This document shows positions 18,864 through 27,541 of a DNA stretch of 64,000 bases, piece after piece. The DNA is taken from assembly GCA_945878555.1 (NCBI GenBank), contig CAMDWI010000018.1, forward strand, positions 26,357-90,356, in the 5' to 3' direction. The translations under genes and the position numbers were made by a program. The notes below the pieces were generated by a model, which did no database searches, was not told the DNA's origin, and saw only the letters and a program-made list of their open reading frames with translations. Origin of the DNA: Klebsiella pneumoniae. GTDB taxonomy: Bacteria; Pseudomonadota; Gammaproteobacteria; Eutrophobiales; Eutrophobiaceae. Numbering within the stretch: position 1 is the first letter of the stretch; every line of letters starts with the position of its first letter.

Positions 18864-20246
18864 TCAGAGTACGCCAACCTGGTTCAGAAAAATCAGTAAC
18901 ACAGCCAGCGGTGAAATATACCGGATCGTGTACCGCCATAATACATATTGTCTGTCCTGCAACTTCAACTCGTCACGGCTGGAGGCAACCGACATACGCC
19001 AACCCACGAATATCGCCATGATCAGGCCACCCAGCGGCAACATGATATTGGCGGTCAGGATATCGAACAGATCAAACAGTCCATTGGTCTTGTCGACACC
19101 GGCAAACGTGAACGGGAATGCCCAGTGGTTAAACGAAAGTATCGTGCCGATACCCAGAAACCAGGCGATAAATCCGTTGATCGAAGTTGCCTGTACGCGG
19201 GTCATGCCCCGGTTTTCCACCAACCAACACACCGCCGGTTCGAGTAACGAGATGGCCGATGTCCACGCCGCAAGGATCAGCAGCACAAAAAACAGTGTGC
19301 CAAAAAATGCTCCACCCGGCATCTGCCCGAACGCGATCGGCAAGGTGACAAAGATCAGACCCGGTCCCTGCGCCGGTTCCAGACCATAGGTAAACACCAG
19401 CGGAAAGATTGCCAGACCGGCGAGGATAGCAACCAGTGTATCCGCCAACGCGATTACAATGCTGGTCCTGGCTATCGATATATCAGCGGGCAGATAGGAG
19501 CCGTACATCATGATGGCACCCATACCCAGACTCAGGCTGAAAAATGCGTGGCCGGAGGCATTCAGAAATGCCTGCTGAAAATTTCCGGTCAAGGCGGCAA
19601 AGTCTGGCACCAGATAATAGAGTGCGCCCTCGGCAAACCGCTCTGTGGTCATGGCATAAATGACCATGATAACCAGCAGTCCCAACAATGCAGGCATCAT
19701 GTAACGTACCGCCCACTCCAGCCCGCTCTTCACACCACGGGCAACCACCATGATCGTCATCAGCATAAAAATGGTATGCCAGGCCAGCAGGCGTTCCGGA
19801 TCACTGATCAGTTCACTGAAGATCGCGGAGACCTGTTCTGCGCTGGCTGCATCAAACGTACCGCTTGCAGCACGGAAGGCATAGGCAATAACCCAGCCGG
19901 CAATGACGCTGTAATAAGACAGGATCATAAACCCGGCAATAATGCCCATCACCCCGAGCCACTGCCACTGCCTGCCCAGCCCCTCGTCTTCTGCCAGTGA
20001 CTTCATCGTATTGATCGGATTCTGGCGGCCACGTCTGCCGAGCAGGATCTCGGTCATCATCAACGGTATTCCCAGCAGCAGTACACATACCAGATATAAC
20101 ATCACAAATGCGCCACCACCACTCTCTCCTGCGAGATACGGGAAACGCCAGACATTACCAAGCCCTACCGCCGAGCCCGTAGCTGCGAATATAAATGCCC
20201 ACCGGGACGACCATTGCCCGTGTATGGATGTACGATTTGCTGACAT
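18864..20246 (-). CDS. Sodium-dependent neurotransmitter-symporter family (NSS) transporter
   Basis: A 460-residue, roughly 12-segment transporter. The signature TGSAVGLGNVWRFPYLAGESGGGAF-like region follows the N-terminus and contains the sodium and substrate site of LeuT-type proteins. It probably imports an amino acid or amine with sodium. I place the start at the ATG at 20246, where AAAGG lies 7 bases upstream; the frame is open to 20300 but without such a site. The gene separates ratA from smpB, which are adjacent and divergent in most relatives. Confidence 0.88.
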   Translation of the reverse strand: MSANRTSIHGQWSSRWAFIFAATGSAVGLGNVWRFPYLAGESGGGAFVMLYLVCVLLLGIPLMMTEILLGRRGRQNPINTMKSLAEDEGLGRQWQWLGVMGIIAGFMILSYYSVIAGWVIAYAFRAASGTFDAASAEQVSAIFSELISDPERLLAWHTIFMLMTIMVVARGVKSGLEWAVRYMMPALLGLLVIMVIYAMTTERFAEGALYYLVPDFAALTGNFQQAFLNASGHAFFSLSLGMGAIMMYGSYLPADISIARTSIVIALADTLVAILAGLAIFPLVFTYGLEPAQGPGLIFVTLPIAFGQMPGGAFFGTLFFVLLILAAWTSAISLLEPAVCWLVENRGMTRVQATSINGFIAWFLGIGTILSFNHWAFPFTFAGVDKTNGLFDLFDILTANIMLPLGGLIMAIFVGWRMSVASSRDELKLQDRQYVLWRYTIRYISPLAVLLIFLNQVGVL

Positions 20247-20440
20247 GTCTGTACCTTTTTTGTTTTTGGTAATTCTGAGGTAATTCGCCCCAATGCTCAA
20301 CCTTGCGAATACTGCGTATCCCTGCTCCCGGCGTCAATAACAATACACTTATATTGCAGAACACTTGCAAGTCTGGGCTTAGTCGTAATGCAACTAGCTG
20401 TTATACTTGCGCACCAGTTATCCGGACAATCTACACTTAC

Positions 20441-20920
20441 ATGGCCAAACCCGACAAAAAAGAGACAAAGAGCAGCACGATCGCCCTGAATAAAAAGGCC
20501 AGACATGACTTTTCTATCGAGGAGCGGTTTGAGGCAGGTGTTGTGCTCGAAGGTTGGGAGGTCAAGAGCCTGCGGGCCGGTCGTGTACAGATCAGCGACA
20601 GTTATGTATTACTGAAAAACGGTGAGGCGTACATTATCGGCAGCCTGATTACACCACTGCCGACGGCCTCGACCCACGTCGATGCCGACCCGCAGCGCAC
20701 ACGCAAGCTGTTATTACACCGGACGGAACTGAACCGTTTGATCGGTGCCGTTGAACGCAAGGGCTATGCGCTGGTGGTTACAGCGATGTACTGGCATGCG
20801 CGGCGGGTCAAGGTTGAAATCGGACTTGCCAAGGGCAAACAAAGTCATGACAAACGCGAAACCTTAAAAGAACGTGACTGGCAGCGCGAACAACAACGCA
20901 CGATGAAAAAACGTCGCTAG
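20441..20920 (+). CDS. smpB: SsrA-binding protein SmpB
   Basis: A 159-residue SmpB, the protein partner of tmRNA in trans-translation, which rescues stalled ribosomes. It starts at MAKPDKKE; the frame is open upstream to 20303, but that extension is not part of the family. Motifs: the N-terminal [19 protein letters not shown], the core [14 protein letters not shown], and the basic C-terminal tail [17 protein letters not shown] that inserts into the mRNA path. Its RNA partner ssrA is 6.6 kb downstream on the same strand (27542-28172). Confidence 0.97.
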   Translation: MAKPDKKETKSSTIALNKKARHDFSIEERFEAGVVLEGWEVKSLRAGRVQISDSYVLLKNGEAYIIGSLITPLPTASTHVDADPQRTRKLLLHRTELNRLIGAVERKGYALVVTAMYWHARRVKVEIGLAKGKQSHDKRETLKERDWQREQQRTMKKRR

Positions 20921-21007
20921 CCGTGTATAAATTGCCGCGTCTCCCCTTTTGATCCAGGCTATCAGTGTGACCTTTCAAATAACAGAATATCAACAACCGG
21001 ACTTTGC

Positions 21008-21433
21008 ATGCGCCTGACCAGTTACACGGATTATGCACTGCGCGTCCTGTTGTTTACCGGTGCCGCCGGGGAAACAGTAACGATCACCCGTATCTCGAAT
21101 GCATTCGGCATCTCCAAGGAACACCTGCGCAAGGTTGTGCATGCACTGGCCCAATACGGGTATCTGACTACCACACAGGGACGGAATGGCGGTATCACGC
21201 TGGCCAAATCACCCGACCTGATTACGATCCGCGAGATCGTCGAGCAATTCGAGCCCGCCACCATCGTCGAATGTTTTGATAAAACCACCAATACCTGTGT
21301 AATAAACGGCATGTGCGACCTCAAGCATATTCTCGCCAGCGCACAAAACAATTTTCTGGATACACTCGCCGGCTACTATCTCAGCGACCTGATCAAGAAT
21401 CCAAAACTGATCGCCTTCTGTCGGCGATCCTGA
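21008..21433 (+). CDS. nsrR: Rrf2-family nitric-oxide-sensing repressor NsrR
   Basis: A 141-residue Rrf2 regulator with an N-terminal winged helix and three cysteines at 89, 97 and 103 that would hold a [2Fe-2S] or [4Fe-4S] cluster. Asp8, a fourth cluster ligand in characterised NsrR, is present. NO destroys the cluster and relieves repression. The Cys89-Cys97 spacing (7 residues) is slightly larger than in E. coli NsrR. A near-consensus NsrR operator lies just downstream before the haemoglobin gene (21478-21500), which supports the assignment over IscR or RirA. Confidence 0.88.
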   Translation: MRLTSYTDYALRVLLFTGAAGETVTITRISNAFGISKEHLRKVVHALAQYGYLTTTQGRNGGITLAKSPDLITIREIVEQFEPATIVECFDKTTNTCVINGMCDLKHILASAQNNFLDTLAGYYLSDLIKNPKLIAFCRRS

Positions 21434-21453
21434 GACTGCTCCGCTTTTTTTGA

Positions 21454-21500
21454 TTGACAGAATCTGTATTGTGTTTAAAAATGTATTTACAATACATCGT
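21454..21500 (+). promoter_or_regulatory. Promoter and NsrR operator of the truncated-haemoglobin gene
   Basis: TTGACA at 21454-21459 is followed after 16 bases by TAAAAA, a plausible sigma70 promoter. Overlapping it, 21478-21500 reads AAAATGTATTT-A-CAATACATCGT, an 11-1-11 inverted repeat matching the E. coli NsrR consensus AAGATGYATTT-n-AAATRCATCTT at 10 of 11 and 9 of 11 arm positions. Repressor binding there would block the promoter. Confidence 0.75.
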
Positions 21501-21553
21501 TTAGAGATCAACAGATCCATTCGACTCAACAACCTCAAAAAGGACAAACAACC

Positions 21554-21910
21554 ATGGCCAGTGTATATGACCAGATAGGCGGAGCAGCCGCCGTTAACGC
21601 AGCTGTCGACATATTCTATCGCAAGGTATTAAGCGATCCGATCATCAGCCACTTTTTCGATTCAGTCGATATGGACCGGCAGATAGGCAAACAGAAGGCG
21701 TTTCTGACAATGGCCTTCGGTGGCCCGAATAATTACACCGGTCTGGACATGCGTAATGCACATAAACACATGAAACTGACCGAGCAGCACTTCGGCGCCG
21801 TGGCTGGTCATCTGCAAAGCACCCTGAAAGAACTGAATGTCCCGCAGAACCTGATTGATGAAGTGATGGCGATTGCCGCCAGCACACATGATGATGTACT
21901 GAACCTCTAG
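21554..21910 (+). CDS. Group 1 truncated haemoglobin
   Basis: A 118-residue trHbN-type globin. The distal Tyr (B10) is Tyr22 and the proximal haem ligand is His70, nine residues before the His of the EQHF motif (helix F region). Such proteins convert NO plus O2 to nitrate when re-reduced by a flavin reductase. The gene lies directly under the NsrR operator and just upstream of a ferredoxin-NAD reductase that could supply electrons, so NO detoxification is the likely role. No Hmp-type flavohaemoglobin is in the window. Confidence 0.92.
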   Translation: MASVYDQIGGAAAVNAAVDIFYRKVLSDPIISHFFDSVDMDRQIGKQKAFLTMAFGGPNNYTGLDMRNAHKHMKLTEQHFGAVAGHLQSTLKELNVPQNLIDEVMAIAASTHDDVLNL

Positions 21911-21938
21911 TCGGGAAACACATCGAGCACGAAACCAG

Positions 21939-21970
21939 GGGGCAGTTGCAAGACTGCCCCTGCGCTTTTA
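21939..21970 (+). terminator. Terminator-like hairpin after the haemoglobin gene
   Basis: GGGGCAGT and ACTGCCCC form an 8-base stem with a 6-base loop (21939-21960), followed after six bases by TTTT. This is a plausible partial rho-independent terminator between the globin gene and the reductase gene. Confidence 0.55.
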
Positions 21971-22010
21971 GCAAACACAACGGGTGCACGCACCACGGAC
22001 GGTAATTGTC

Positions 22011-23006
22011 ATGCCATACGTCAAGCTGGATACAGTCAGCTACCCCACAACAGAAAGTGAAAGTGTCCTCGACTGTCTGTTACGTCACGAACAGGCGATA
22101 CCCTATGCCTGCAAGTCGGGCGTCTGCCAGTCCTGTCTGGTAAAGGCGGTTGATTGCACACCTACACCCAAAGCGACCACGGGGTTGAAGTCCACATTGC
22201 AGGCCAGCGGTTATGCACTGGCCTGTCAATGGATCCCGGAGGACAATATCGAAATCCGCTTGCCCGGTGCTGCAGAACACGCCGTTGCCGCGCGCATTAC
22301 CCGCATGGATAAACTGAATCCCGGTATCATCCGGCTGATAGTGACACCGGATGACAGCAGTACCATGTTCGAGAGTCGACCCGGACAATATCTGAACCTG
22401 ATCAACCCGACCGGGGTCACCCGCAGCTATTCCATCGCGAATGATTATGTGCTGGACGGCCATCTGGAACTGCATATCGCCCATATGCCGCAGGGTGAAT
22501 TGACCAGCTGGCTGTTTAACGAGGCAAAACCCGCAGACCCGGTCCATATACGTGGCGCGGCCGGTGACTGTTTTTATGTGAACCCGGATCACCAGCCATT
22601 CCAGATATTACTGGTAGGTACCGGCACTGGTCTTGCACCCCTTTACGGGATTGCACACGATGCGCTGCGACATCGGCACGAGGGTGATATCTCTTTATTC
22701 CACGGTGGCAGTATCCCCGAGCGGCTCTATTACGTGGATGAACTGCGCCAACTCGCCAACCTGCATCCCGGGTTTCATTATCAGGCGCTGGTACTGACCG
22801 GAGACGGCGCAGACGATCGCATACTGCAGGGCGATATTGAACAGGCGGCGCTCAATTCAATCGATCCGCTCACGATAAGCCAGTTGCGGGTCTATATCTG
22901 CGGCGCGCCCGAGTTTGTGCAGGGCCTGCGCAAGAAGATATTTCTCAAGGGCGTGCGCTCCGCCCATATCTTCTGCGATGCATTTGTCACCCGCAAACCT
23001 TCCTAA
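22011..23006 (+). CDS. Ferredoxin-NAD(P) reductase: N-terminal 2Fe-2S plus FAD/NAD domains
   Basis: From the ATG at 22011, 331 residues. An N-terminal plant-type [2Fe-2S] ferredoxin has the cysteine pattern Cys34-x4-Cys39-x2-Cys42-x29-Cys72. It is followed by an FNR-like FAD domain (RSYSIAND) and a NAD domain (GTGTGLAPLYGI). This is the electron-transfer layout of oxygenase reductases. Its place next to nsrR and a truncated haemoglobin suggests it re-reduces the globin, replacing the reductase half of Hmp; this is inferred. The frame is open 27 bases further upstream. Confidence 0.85.
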   Translation: MPYVKLDTVSYPTTESESVLDCLLRHEQAIPYACKSGVCQSCLVKAVDCTPTPKATTGLKSTLQASGYALACQWIPEDNIEIRLPGAAEHAVAARITRMDKLNPGIIRLIVTPDDSSTMFESRPGQYLNLINPTGVTRSYSIANDYVLDGHLELHIAHMPQGELTSWLFNEAKPADPVHIRGAAGDCFYVNPDHQPFQILLVGTGTGLAPLYGIAHDALRHRHEGDISLFHGGSIPERLYYVDELRQLANLHPGFHYQALVLTGDGADDRILQGDIEQAALNSIDPLTISQLRVYICGAPEFVQGLRKKIFLKGVRSAHIFCDAFVTRKPS

Positions 23007-24199
23007 TACATGTCTGGAGGATAAGGCAGGACATTGTCCCTGCGTTTTCTGAATAGCGGTTGTAACAATCGACGGTACGCCAGCGCAAGTCCGGTCCATA
23101 CCAGAATAATACCGGCGAAGGAGACCAGCCCCGCGATTGTCTGCCCGGTAATACCCAGCGCCTCACCGGTATGCAAACGCCGGATCAACGCACGTGCCTG
23201 GCGCCCGGCAGACTGATCGGCGAACGATTCAAACCGCACTACCTCACCGGACCGGGCATCCAGACTAAGACTGGCCTGCCTGTGTGGTTGACCACCGTCG
23301 CCGCGATCAATACTGAACACAACCGGATCTGACGCCCTGGCCGAAAAACGTATAGTGATCATGTTCCAGTCTTCCCGTTTTGCAGATGCGGTGTTGAACA
23401 ATTGTTCAACAGGCAAGGTATTGCTCCCCTGTACATCCGTCTGATCCGCAGACACTCGATTCGCATTATCTGTCCGTAAAGTGGCTCCAGGTGGTCCACC
23501 ACGCGCGGGTGGCTGTTCACCAAACACCCGATAGACACTGTTACTCGCCCACGGATAGGAAAACACCGTGGCTGTGGCAACCACGATAGCCAGTGGTATG
23601 GACGACCAGATACCAAAGACATGATGCCAGTTAAAATCGCGGGCCTTGCTGGAATTGTTTTCCGGATTGAAAGTCAGGCGTACCCTGAACATGACCCACT
23701 TCCACGTCCGGGGTAACCAGAGGTACATACCTGACAACACCAGAAACAGAAACATCAGATTACTCGCACCGGTAATGGCACGGGCCGTGTCACGACCGTC
23801 ACCGGTAATATTGAACCAGCGGTGCCACTGCAGGACCAGACTGAAAAACGCACGTATCCCTTTTGCACCCTCTCCCAGCACAGCGCCGGTATACGGATCC
23901 AGATACAGGACAAGTCCGCGACCCAGGGCAACAGACAGCGGCTGCTCCGCATCTGCGTAAACGGTCACCGGAAATGGCCAGGCCTCCGGTTCGTGCTCAC
24001 GAACGCTATTAATGATTTGATCAAGGGGCAGTCGTTGCGCCTGCACACTGACGGGCGGCAGGGCGCTCCTGTCTGCCCAGGCGACCATCTGCCGTTCATA
24101 GGTCAGCAGTACCCCGGTAACCGACATCATCAGGATAACCACACCTGCCGTAACACCACACAACAAATGACACCAGAAGATAAATTTACGTATCGCCAT
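23003..24199 (-). CDS. PepSY-associated TM helix protein
   Basis: A 398-residue membrane protein of the PepSY_TM family. It has an N-terminal hydrophobic helix (LLCGVTAGVVILMMSVTGVLLTYERQM), a periplasmic PepSY-type loop, two further helices near the middle (around 145-165 and 190-215) and a C-terminal helix near 365. Such proteins are encoded next to TonB siderophore receptors and are thought to reduce or process ferric siderophores at the inner membrane. It is the last gene of the hemP-TonB-hydroxylase operon; its end overlaps the convergent reductase gene by 4 bases. Confidence 0.88.
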   Translation of the reverse strand: MAIRKFIFWCHLLCGVTAGVVILMMSVTGVLLTYERQMVAWADRSALPPVSVQAQRLPLDQIINSVREHEPEAWPFPVTVYADAEQPLSVALGRGLVLYLDPYTGAVLGEGAKGIRAFFSLVLQWHRWFNITGDGRDTARAITGASNLMFLFLVLSGMYLWLPRTWKWVMFRVRLTFNPENNSSKARDFNWHHVFGIWSSIPLAIVVATATVFSYPWASNSVYRVFGEQPPARGGPPGATLRTDNANRVSADQTDVQGSNTLPVEQLFNTASAKREDWNMITIRFSARASDPVVFSIDRGDGGQPHRQASLSLDARSGEVVRFESFADQSAGRQARALIRRLHTGEALGITGQTIAGLVSFAGIILVWTGLALAYRRLLQPLFRKRRDNVLPYPPDMY

Positions 24200-24880
24200 T
24201 TACACATCCGCCCACATACGCACCAGATTATGGTACAGCCCGGTCAGCCTGATCGAGACATCACTCTCGGGGTGCTGTTTGCCCAGTTGCTGGATGGCAA
24301 TATCCAGATTGAACAACAGACTACGTTGGGTGTCGTCGCGGACCATACTCTGGATCCAGAAGAAGGACGCGATACGCCGACCACGCGTGACCGGGGTGAC
24401 CCGGTGCAGACTGGAACCCGGATACAACACCGCATGCCCTGCCGGCAGCTTCACGGAAGGCGTGCCAAAGGTGTCCTCTACAATCAATTCACCGCCGTCA
24501 TATTCGTCCGGCTCGCTCAGAAACAGTGTCATCGACAGGTCAGTCCGGATCCGGTGTGGTGTGCCTTTCACCGAGCGAATGGCATTATCAATGTGTGTAC
24601 CGAAGGTCTGGCCGGACTGGTAACAATTGAACAACGGTGGAAAGATCTTGAACGGTACGGCCGCCGCCATGAACAACAGTTTTTGCGGGAGTATGTTCAA
24701 CAGCATATCACCCAGTTCCCGTGCTACCGGGTCATCCTCCGGGAGTTGCAGATTGTTTTTCACCAAAGTTGACTGATAACCGGCCGTAATGCGCCCGTCG
24801 GTCCATGCTGCCTGATCGAGTCTTTCACGAAACATCCGGACCTGTTCCGGTGTCAGTACATCGGGAATCTGTATCAACAT
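24200..24880 (-). CDS. Fe(II)/2-oxoglutarate PKHD-type hydroxylase (PiuC-like)
   Basis: From the ATG at 24880, 226 residues. The facial triad is His96-x-Asp98 (in FGTHIDNA) and His159 (in GSSLHRV), with Arg169 as the likely 2-oxoglutarate ligand. The frame extends three codons to a TTG, but GGAGG ends nine bases before this ATG and would abut the TTG, so the ATG is used. PiuC-type enzymes accompany TonB siderophore receptors and are iron-regulated; the substrate is unknown. It lies 1 base from the PepSY gene downstream. Confidence 0.9.
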   Translation of the reverse strand: MLIQIPDVLTPEQVRMFRERLDQAAWTDGRITAGYQSTLVKNNLQLPEDDPVARELGDMLLNILPQKLLFMAAAVPFKIFPPLFNCYQSGQTFGTHIDNAIRSVKGTPHRIRTDLSMTLFLSEPDEYDGGELIVEDTFGTPSVKLPAGHAVLYPGSSLHRVTPVTRGRRIASFFWIQSMVRDDTQRSLLFNLDIAIQQLGKQHPESDVSIRLTGLYHNLVRMWADV

Positions 24881-24955
24881 ATCGAACAACCTCCAGACTA
24901 CAATTTTCCGGAGAGCAGCCCGGCAATCGCGGACACGCTCTCCGGAGGATGACTT

Positions 24956-27124
24956 TTATAAACTGAAATTCACACTCAGGATGACAGAACGACCTTCACC
25001 CGGAATTGAATGCCCTCCGCCGACACTGGCAAGATAGTCCTTGTCTGCGAGATTGGTCGCATTGACGCGGAACGACAGTCCCGGATTTACCACGTAGGAC
25101 ATCATTGCGTTATAGAGCTGATATTGCGGTGCCCTCCTGTCGTTATTCGATGCACTGTATCGTTCATCTATAAACTGGGTACCCACTCCCAGCTCCAGCG
25201 CCGGGATCACCTGCCAGGTTGTCCACAAATTGAACGTATGTTGTGGTGTATTGGCCAGCGTGTTGCCGATCAATGCCGGATTGACCGATTCGGTAATCTC
25301 GCCATCCATAAAGGTATAACCGGCAATCACATTCCATGCCTCGGTCAATCGACCGACCATTCCCAGTTCAACACCCTTGACCACCTGCTCGCCGGACAGG
25401 ACGGTCAGCGTACTGACCACCGGGTCGGTTTCACGCGCATTGGTCTTGGCGGTCCGGAACAAGGCGGCGTTGAGAAACAGGTGTTGATCCAGCAACTCCC
25501 ATTTGGTACCGAGCTCCATCGTCTTGCTCTGCTCGGGGTCTATTGCGGCCAGACTGGTCGTCGTCAGCGTCAGTCCTTCACCCGAGGGATTGAACGAGGT
25601 GCCATAACCGGCATAGACGCTGCCATAGTCGACAGGCTTGTACACCAGGCTGCCCTGATAACTTAACTCCTTGTCGGTCCTGCTAAATTCGGTATCCACA
25701 CCTGCGGCTGATGTCGTTGTATATACCAGTCTGAATCTGTCCCAGCGCAGTCCGGCAGTGACCAGCCAGTGTTCGTTCAACGTCATCGTATCGGCCAGAT
25801 ACACACCGGTCGACAACCCGTCACTGCCAACCTTCGCACCGGTACGTACGAGTGTGCCACCCCAGACATCCTCCGCATTGGGCTGATACAGACTGGTGTT
25901 CGGCTGGGCACCGGTATCCGTACGCGTATAATTCACTTCCCGCTCGTCACTGAGTTCAAGACCGGTAGCGAAGGAGTGCTGGACAGCACCCGTCTCATAA
26001 TCCATCGTCAACGAAGTCAGGTTGTTGATTATCCTGTCCTCCTGATCACGTGACTTCCAGTCGGTGCGCCGGATATCACTACTGCTTGTGTCAGTGGTAA
26101 AGCGCGGGGCGGTGATCAGCGAATCACGATCGGTATTACCCCATCTGAGTTGATTGGAGACGACGATGTTGTCCGTAATCGCATGTTCAACCTTGGCCGT
26201 GACCAGGTCATTTTTTATCTTTTCATAGTCCCTTTCCTTCAGGCCATACCAGTTACTGTCATCGACCGGCGCTATCCGGTTTAAGTAAGGCATCAGGGTC
26301 GGATTCGTGGTCGTCGCGGGAATCCAGGGGATACCATAATCCGGGACATTGTCCTGCTGCAGACGGGAATAGCCCAGTGTCCAGGTCGTGTCCGTCCCCA
26401 GACCAAAGGCAATGGATGGGGCAAAGCCATAACGTGAATTTTCCGCGATATCACGACCAACCACATCGGCATCATGTGCGAGCAGGTTCAGTCGCACGGC
26501 TACAGTGTCCGTCAGCTGACGATTGGCATCCAGCGTGGCCCGCTGGTAATCCGCATTGCCAAGAGAGGCATTACCGTCGATGACATTTTCCGCACGTGCC
26601 GTCTTGCTGACCAGATTGATCGAACCACCGGTGGACCCGCGTCCGGTATAACTGGAGCCGGGACCTTTGGCGACCTCGACCTGTTCCAGGTTATACGAGT
26701 CGCGTGCATAGCCACCAAAATCACGCGCACCGTCGACAAAGATATCGGTTCGTGCGCTGAATCCGCGGATGCTGAGCTGATCACCGGCCGGTGTCCCGCC
26801 CTCGCCGGCCTGCATACTGATACCGGGCACGTTGTTCAGGATATCGGTCAGGCTGTCTGTGCCCTGGTCCTGCATGATATCGGAGGTAATGACATGTATC
26901 GTCTTCGCTGTGTCGAGCAGACTGGCGGTAAACTGCGGAGAGGACAGATTGTCGGTCTTGTAGGTGTCGTTTTGCTGGCCGATGATATGGACTTCATCTA
27001 TATCGCGATCGGACTGTTGTGCAAGGATCTGACCGGAGCTCCAGGTCGCCAGCGCGATTCCAATTGCCGCCTTTAATGTCACTACCGGGCGTGATGATGG
27101 TTTTAACTGTGTGTGTGCAGCCAT
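24956..27124 (-). CDS. TonB-dependent catecholate-siderophore receptor (Fiu-like)
   Basis: A 722-residue outer-membrane receptor with a signal peptide (AIGIALATWSSGQILAQ), a TonB-box region (DIDEVHIIGQ), a plug domain (about 60-165, with GISMQAGEGGTPAGDQLSIRGFS-like sequence) and a 22-stranded barrel. Its closest-looking family is Fiu/PiuA-type catecholate siderophore receptors, and the neighbours PiuC and PepSY fit that. GAGGAG lies 8 bases before the ATG. It probably imports ferric siderophores powered by TonB/ExbBD, which are not in this window, and is iron-repressed through the box upstream of hemP. Confidence 0.9.
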   Translation of the reverse strand: MAAHTQLKPSSRPVVTLKAAIGIALATWSSGQILAQQSDRDIDEVHIIGQQNDTYKTDNLSSPQFTASLLDTAKTIHVITSDIMQDQGTDSLTDILNNVPGISMQAGEGGTPAGDQLSIRGFSARTDIFVDGARDFGGYARDSYNLEQVEVAKGPGSSYTGRGSTGGSINLVSKTARAENVIDGNASLGNADYQRATLDANRQLTDTVAVRLNLLAHDADVVGRDIAENSRYGFAPSIAFGLGTDTTWTLGYSRLQQDNVPDYGIPWIPATTTNPTLMPYLNRIAPVDDSNWYGLKERDYEKIKNDLVTAKVEHAITDNIVVSNQLRWGNTDRDSLITAPRFTTDTSSSDIRRTDWKSRDQEDRIINNLTSLTMDYETGAVQHSFATGLELSDEREVNYTRTDTGAQPNTSLYQPNAEDVWGGTLVRTGAKVGSDGLSTGVYLADTMTLNEHWLVTAGLRWDRFRLVYTTTSAAGVDTEFSRTDKELSYQGSLVYKPVDYGSVYAGYGTSFNPSGEGLTLTTTSLAAIDPEQSKTMELGTKWELLDQHLFLNAALFRTAKTNARETDPVVSTLTVLSGEQVVKGVELGMVGRLTEAWNVIAGYTFMDGEITESVNPALIGNTLANTPQHTFNLWTTWQVIPALELGVGTQFIDERYSASNNDRRAPQYQLYNAMMSYVVNPGLSFRVNATNLADKDYLASVGGGHSIPGEGRSVILSVNFSL

Positions 27125-27208
27125 AATATTTCTCCTCGTCGAATGAAAAGCTAAGGGATATGGCTGGCTAAAGCAGACTGGCTGGCTGAAAACTCCCGAT
27201 GGGTAATG

Positions 27209-27397
27209 CTATTTTGTCAGTATCAATTTTCCCTGTTTGGTGATGCGTAATTCATATCGTTCCGACTTGTGGTCTATCCATACTCTTTGTAATGCACCAA
27301 AAAGATCCGAGCTGCTGACCGTGTCGTCACAGACCTGAACACTGCGGATTTCCGCCGGTTTTTGCCTGAATTCAGTCTGTTCAATGTCCACGCTCAA
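27209..27397 (-). CDS. hemP: Hemin uptake protein HemP
   Basis: A 62-residue protein ending in the HemP motif YELRITKQGKLILTK. HemP/HmuP proteins accompany haem and siderophore receptors and act in their expression. The start shown is TTG; a GTG two codons in is an alternative, and there is no ATG in frame. No strong ribosome site is visible, and a Fur-box-like element ends only about 8 bases upstream. It heads the operon hemP-TonB receptor-hydroxylase-PepSY. Confidence 0.8.
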   Translation of the reverse strand: MSVDIEQTEFRQKPAEIRSVQVCDDTVSSSDLFGALQRVWIDHKSERYELRITKQGKLILTK

Positions 27398-27404
27398 ATC
27401 TTAA

Positions 27405-27419
27405 TAAGAATTGTTATCA
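27405..27419 (-). promoter_or_regulatory. Fur box upstream of hemP
   Basis: On the minus strand the 15 bases TGATAACAATTCTTA match the Fur 7-1-7 consensus TGATAAT-n-ATTATCA at 11 of 14 positions. It lies directly before the hemP start in a very AT-rich stretch, so Fur (encoded at 14349-14762) would shut down the operon in iron-replete cells. Confidence 0.65.
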
Positions 27420-27492
27420 TTTGCAACTGGTATTTTCAAGCTCCTTCACCACCTATGCTTTGACTCACCCGGATGAAAGATCGAATCTACAT

Positions 27493-27521
27493 TTGCAATC
27501 GCCACATCGAACCTATATATA
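27493..27521 (+). promoter_or_regulatory. Promoter of the tmRNA gene
   Basis: TTGCAA (27493-27498), a 17-base spacer and TATATA (27516-27521) precede the first tmRNA base by 20 bases, leaving a short 5' leader for RNase P to remove. Confidence 0.6.
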
Positions 27522-27541
27522 GTAGGGAGTTTCTCCATATC

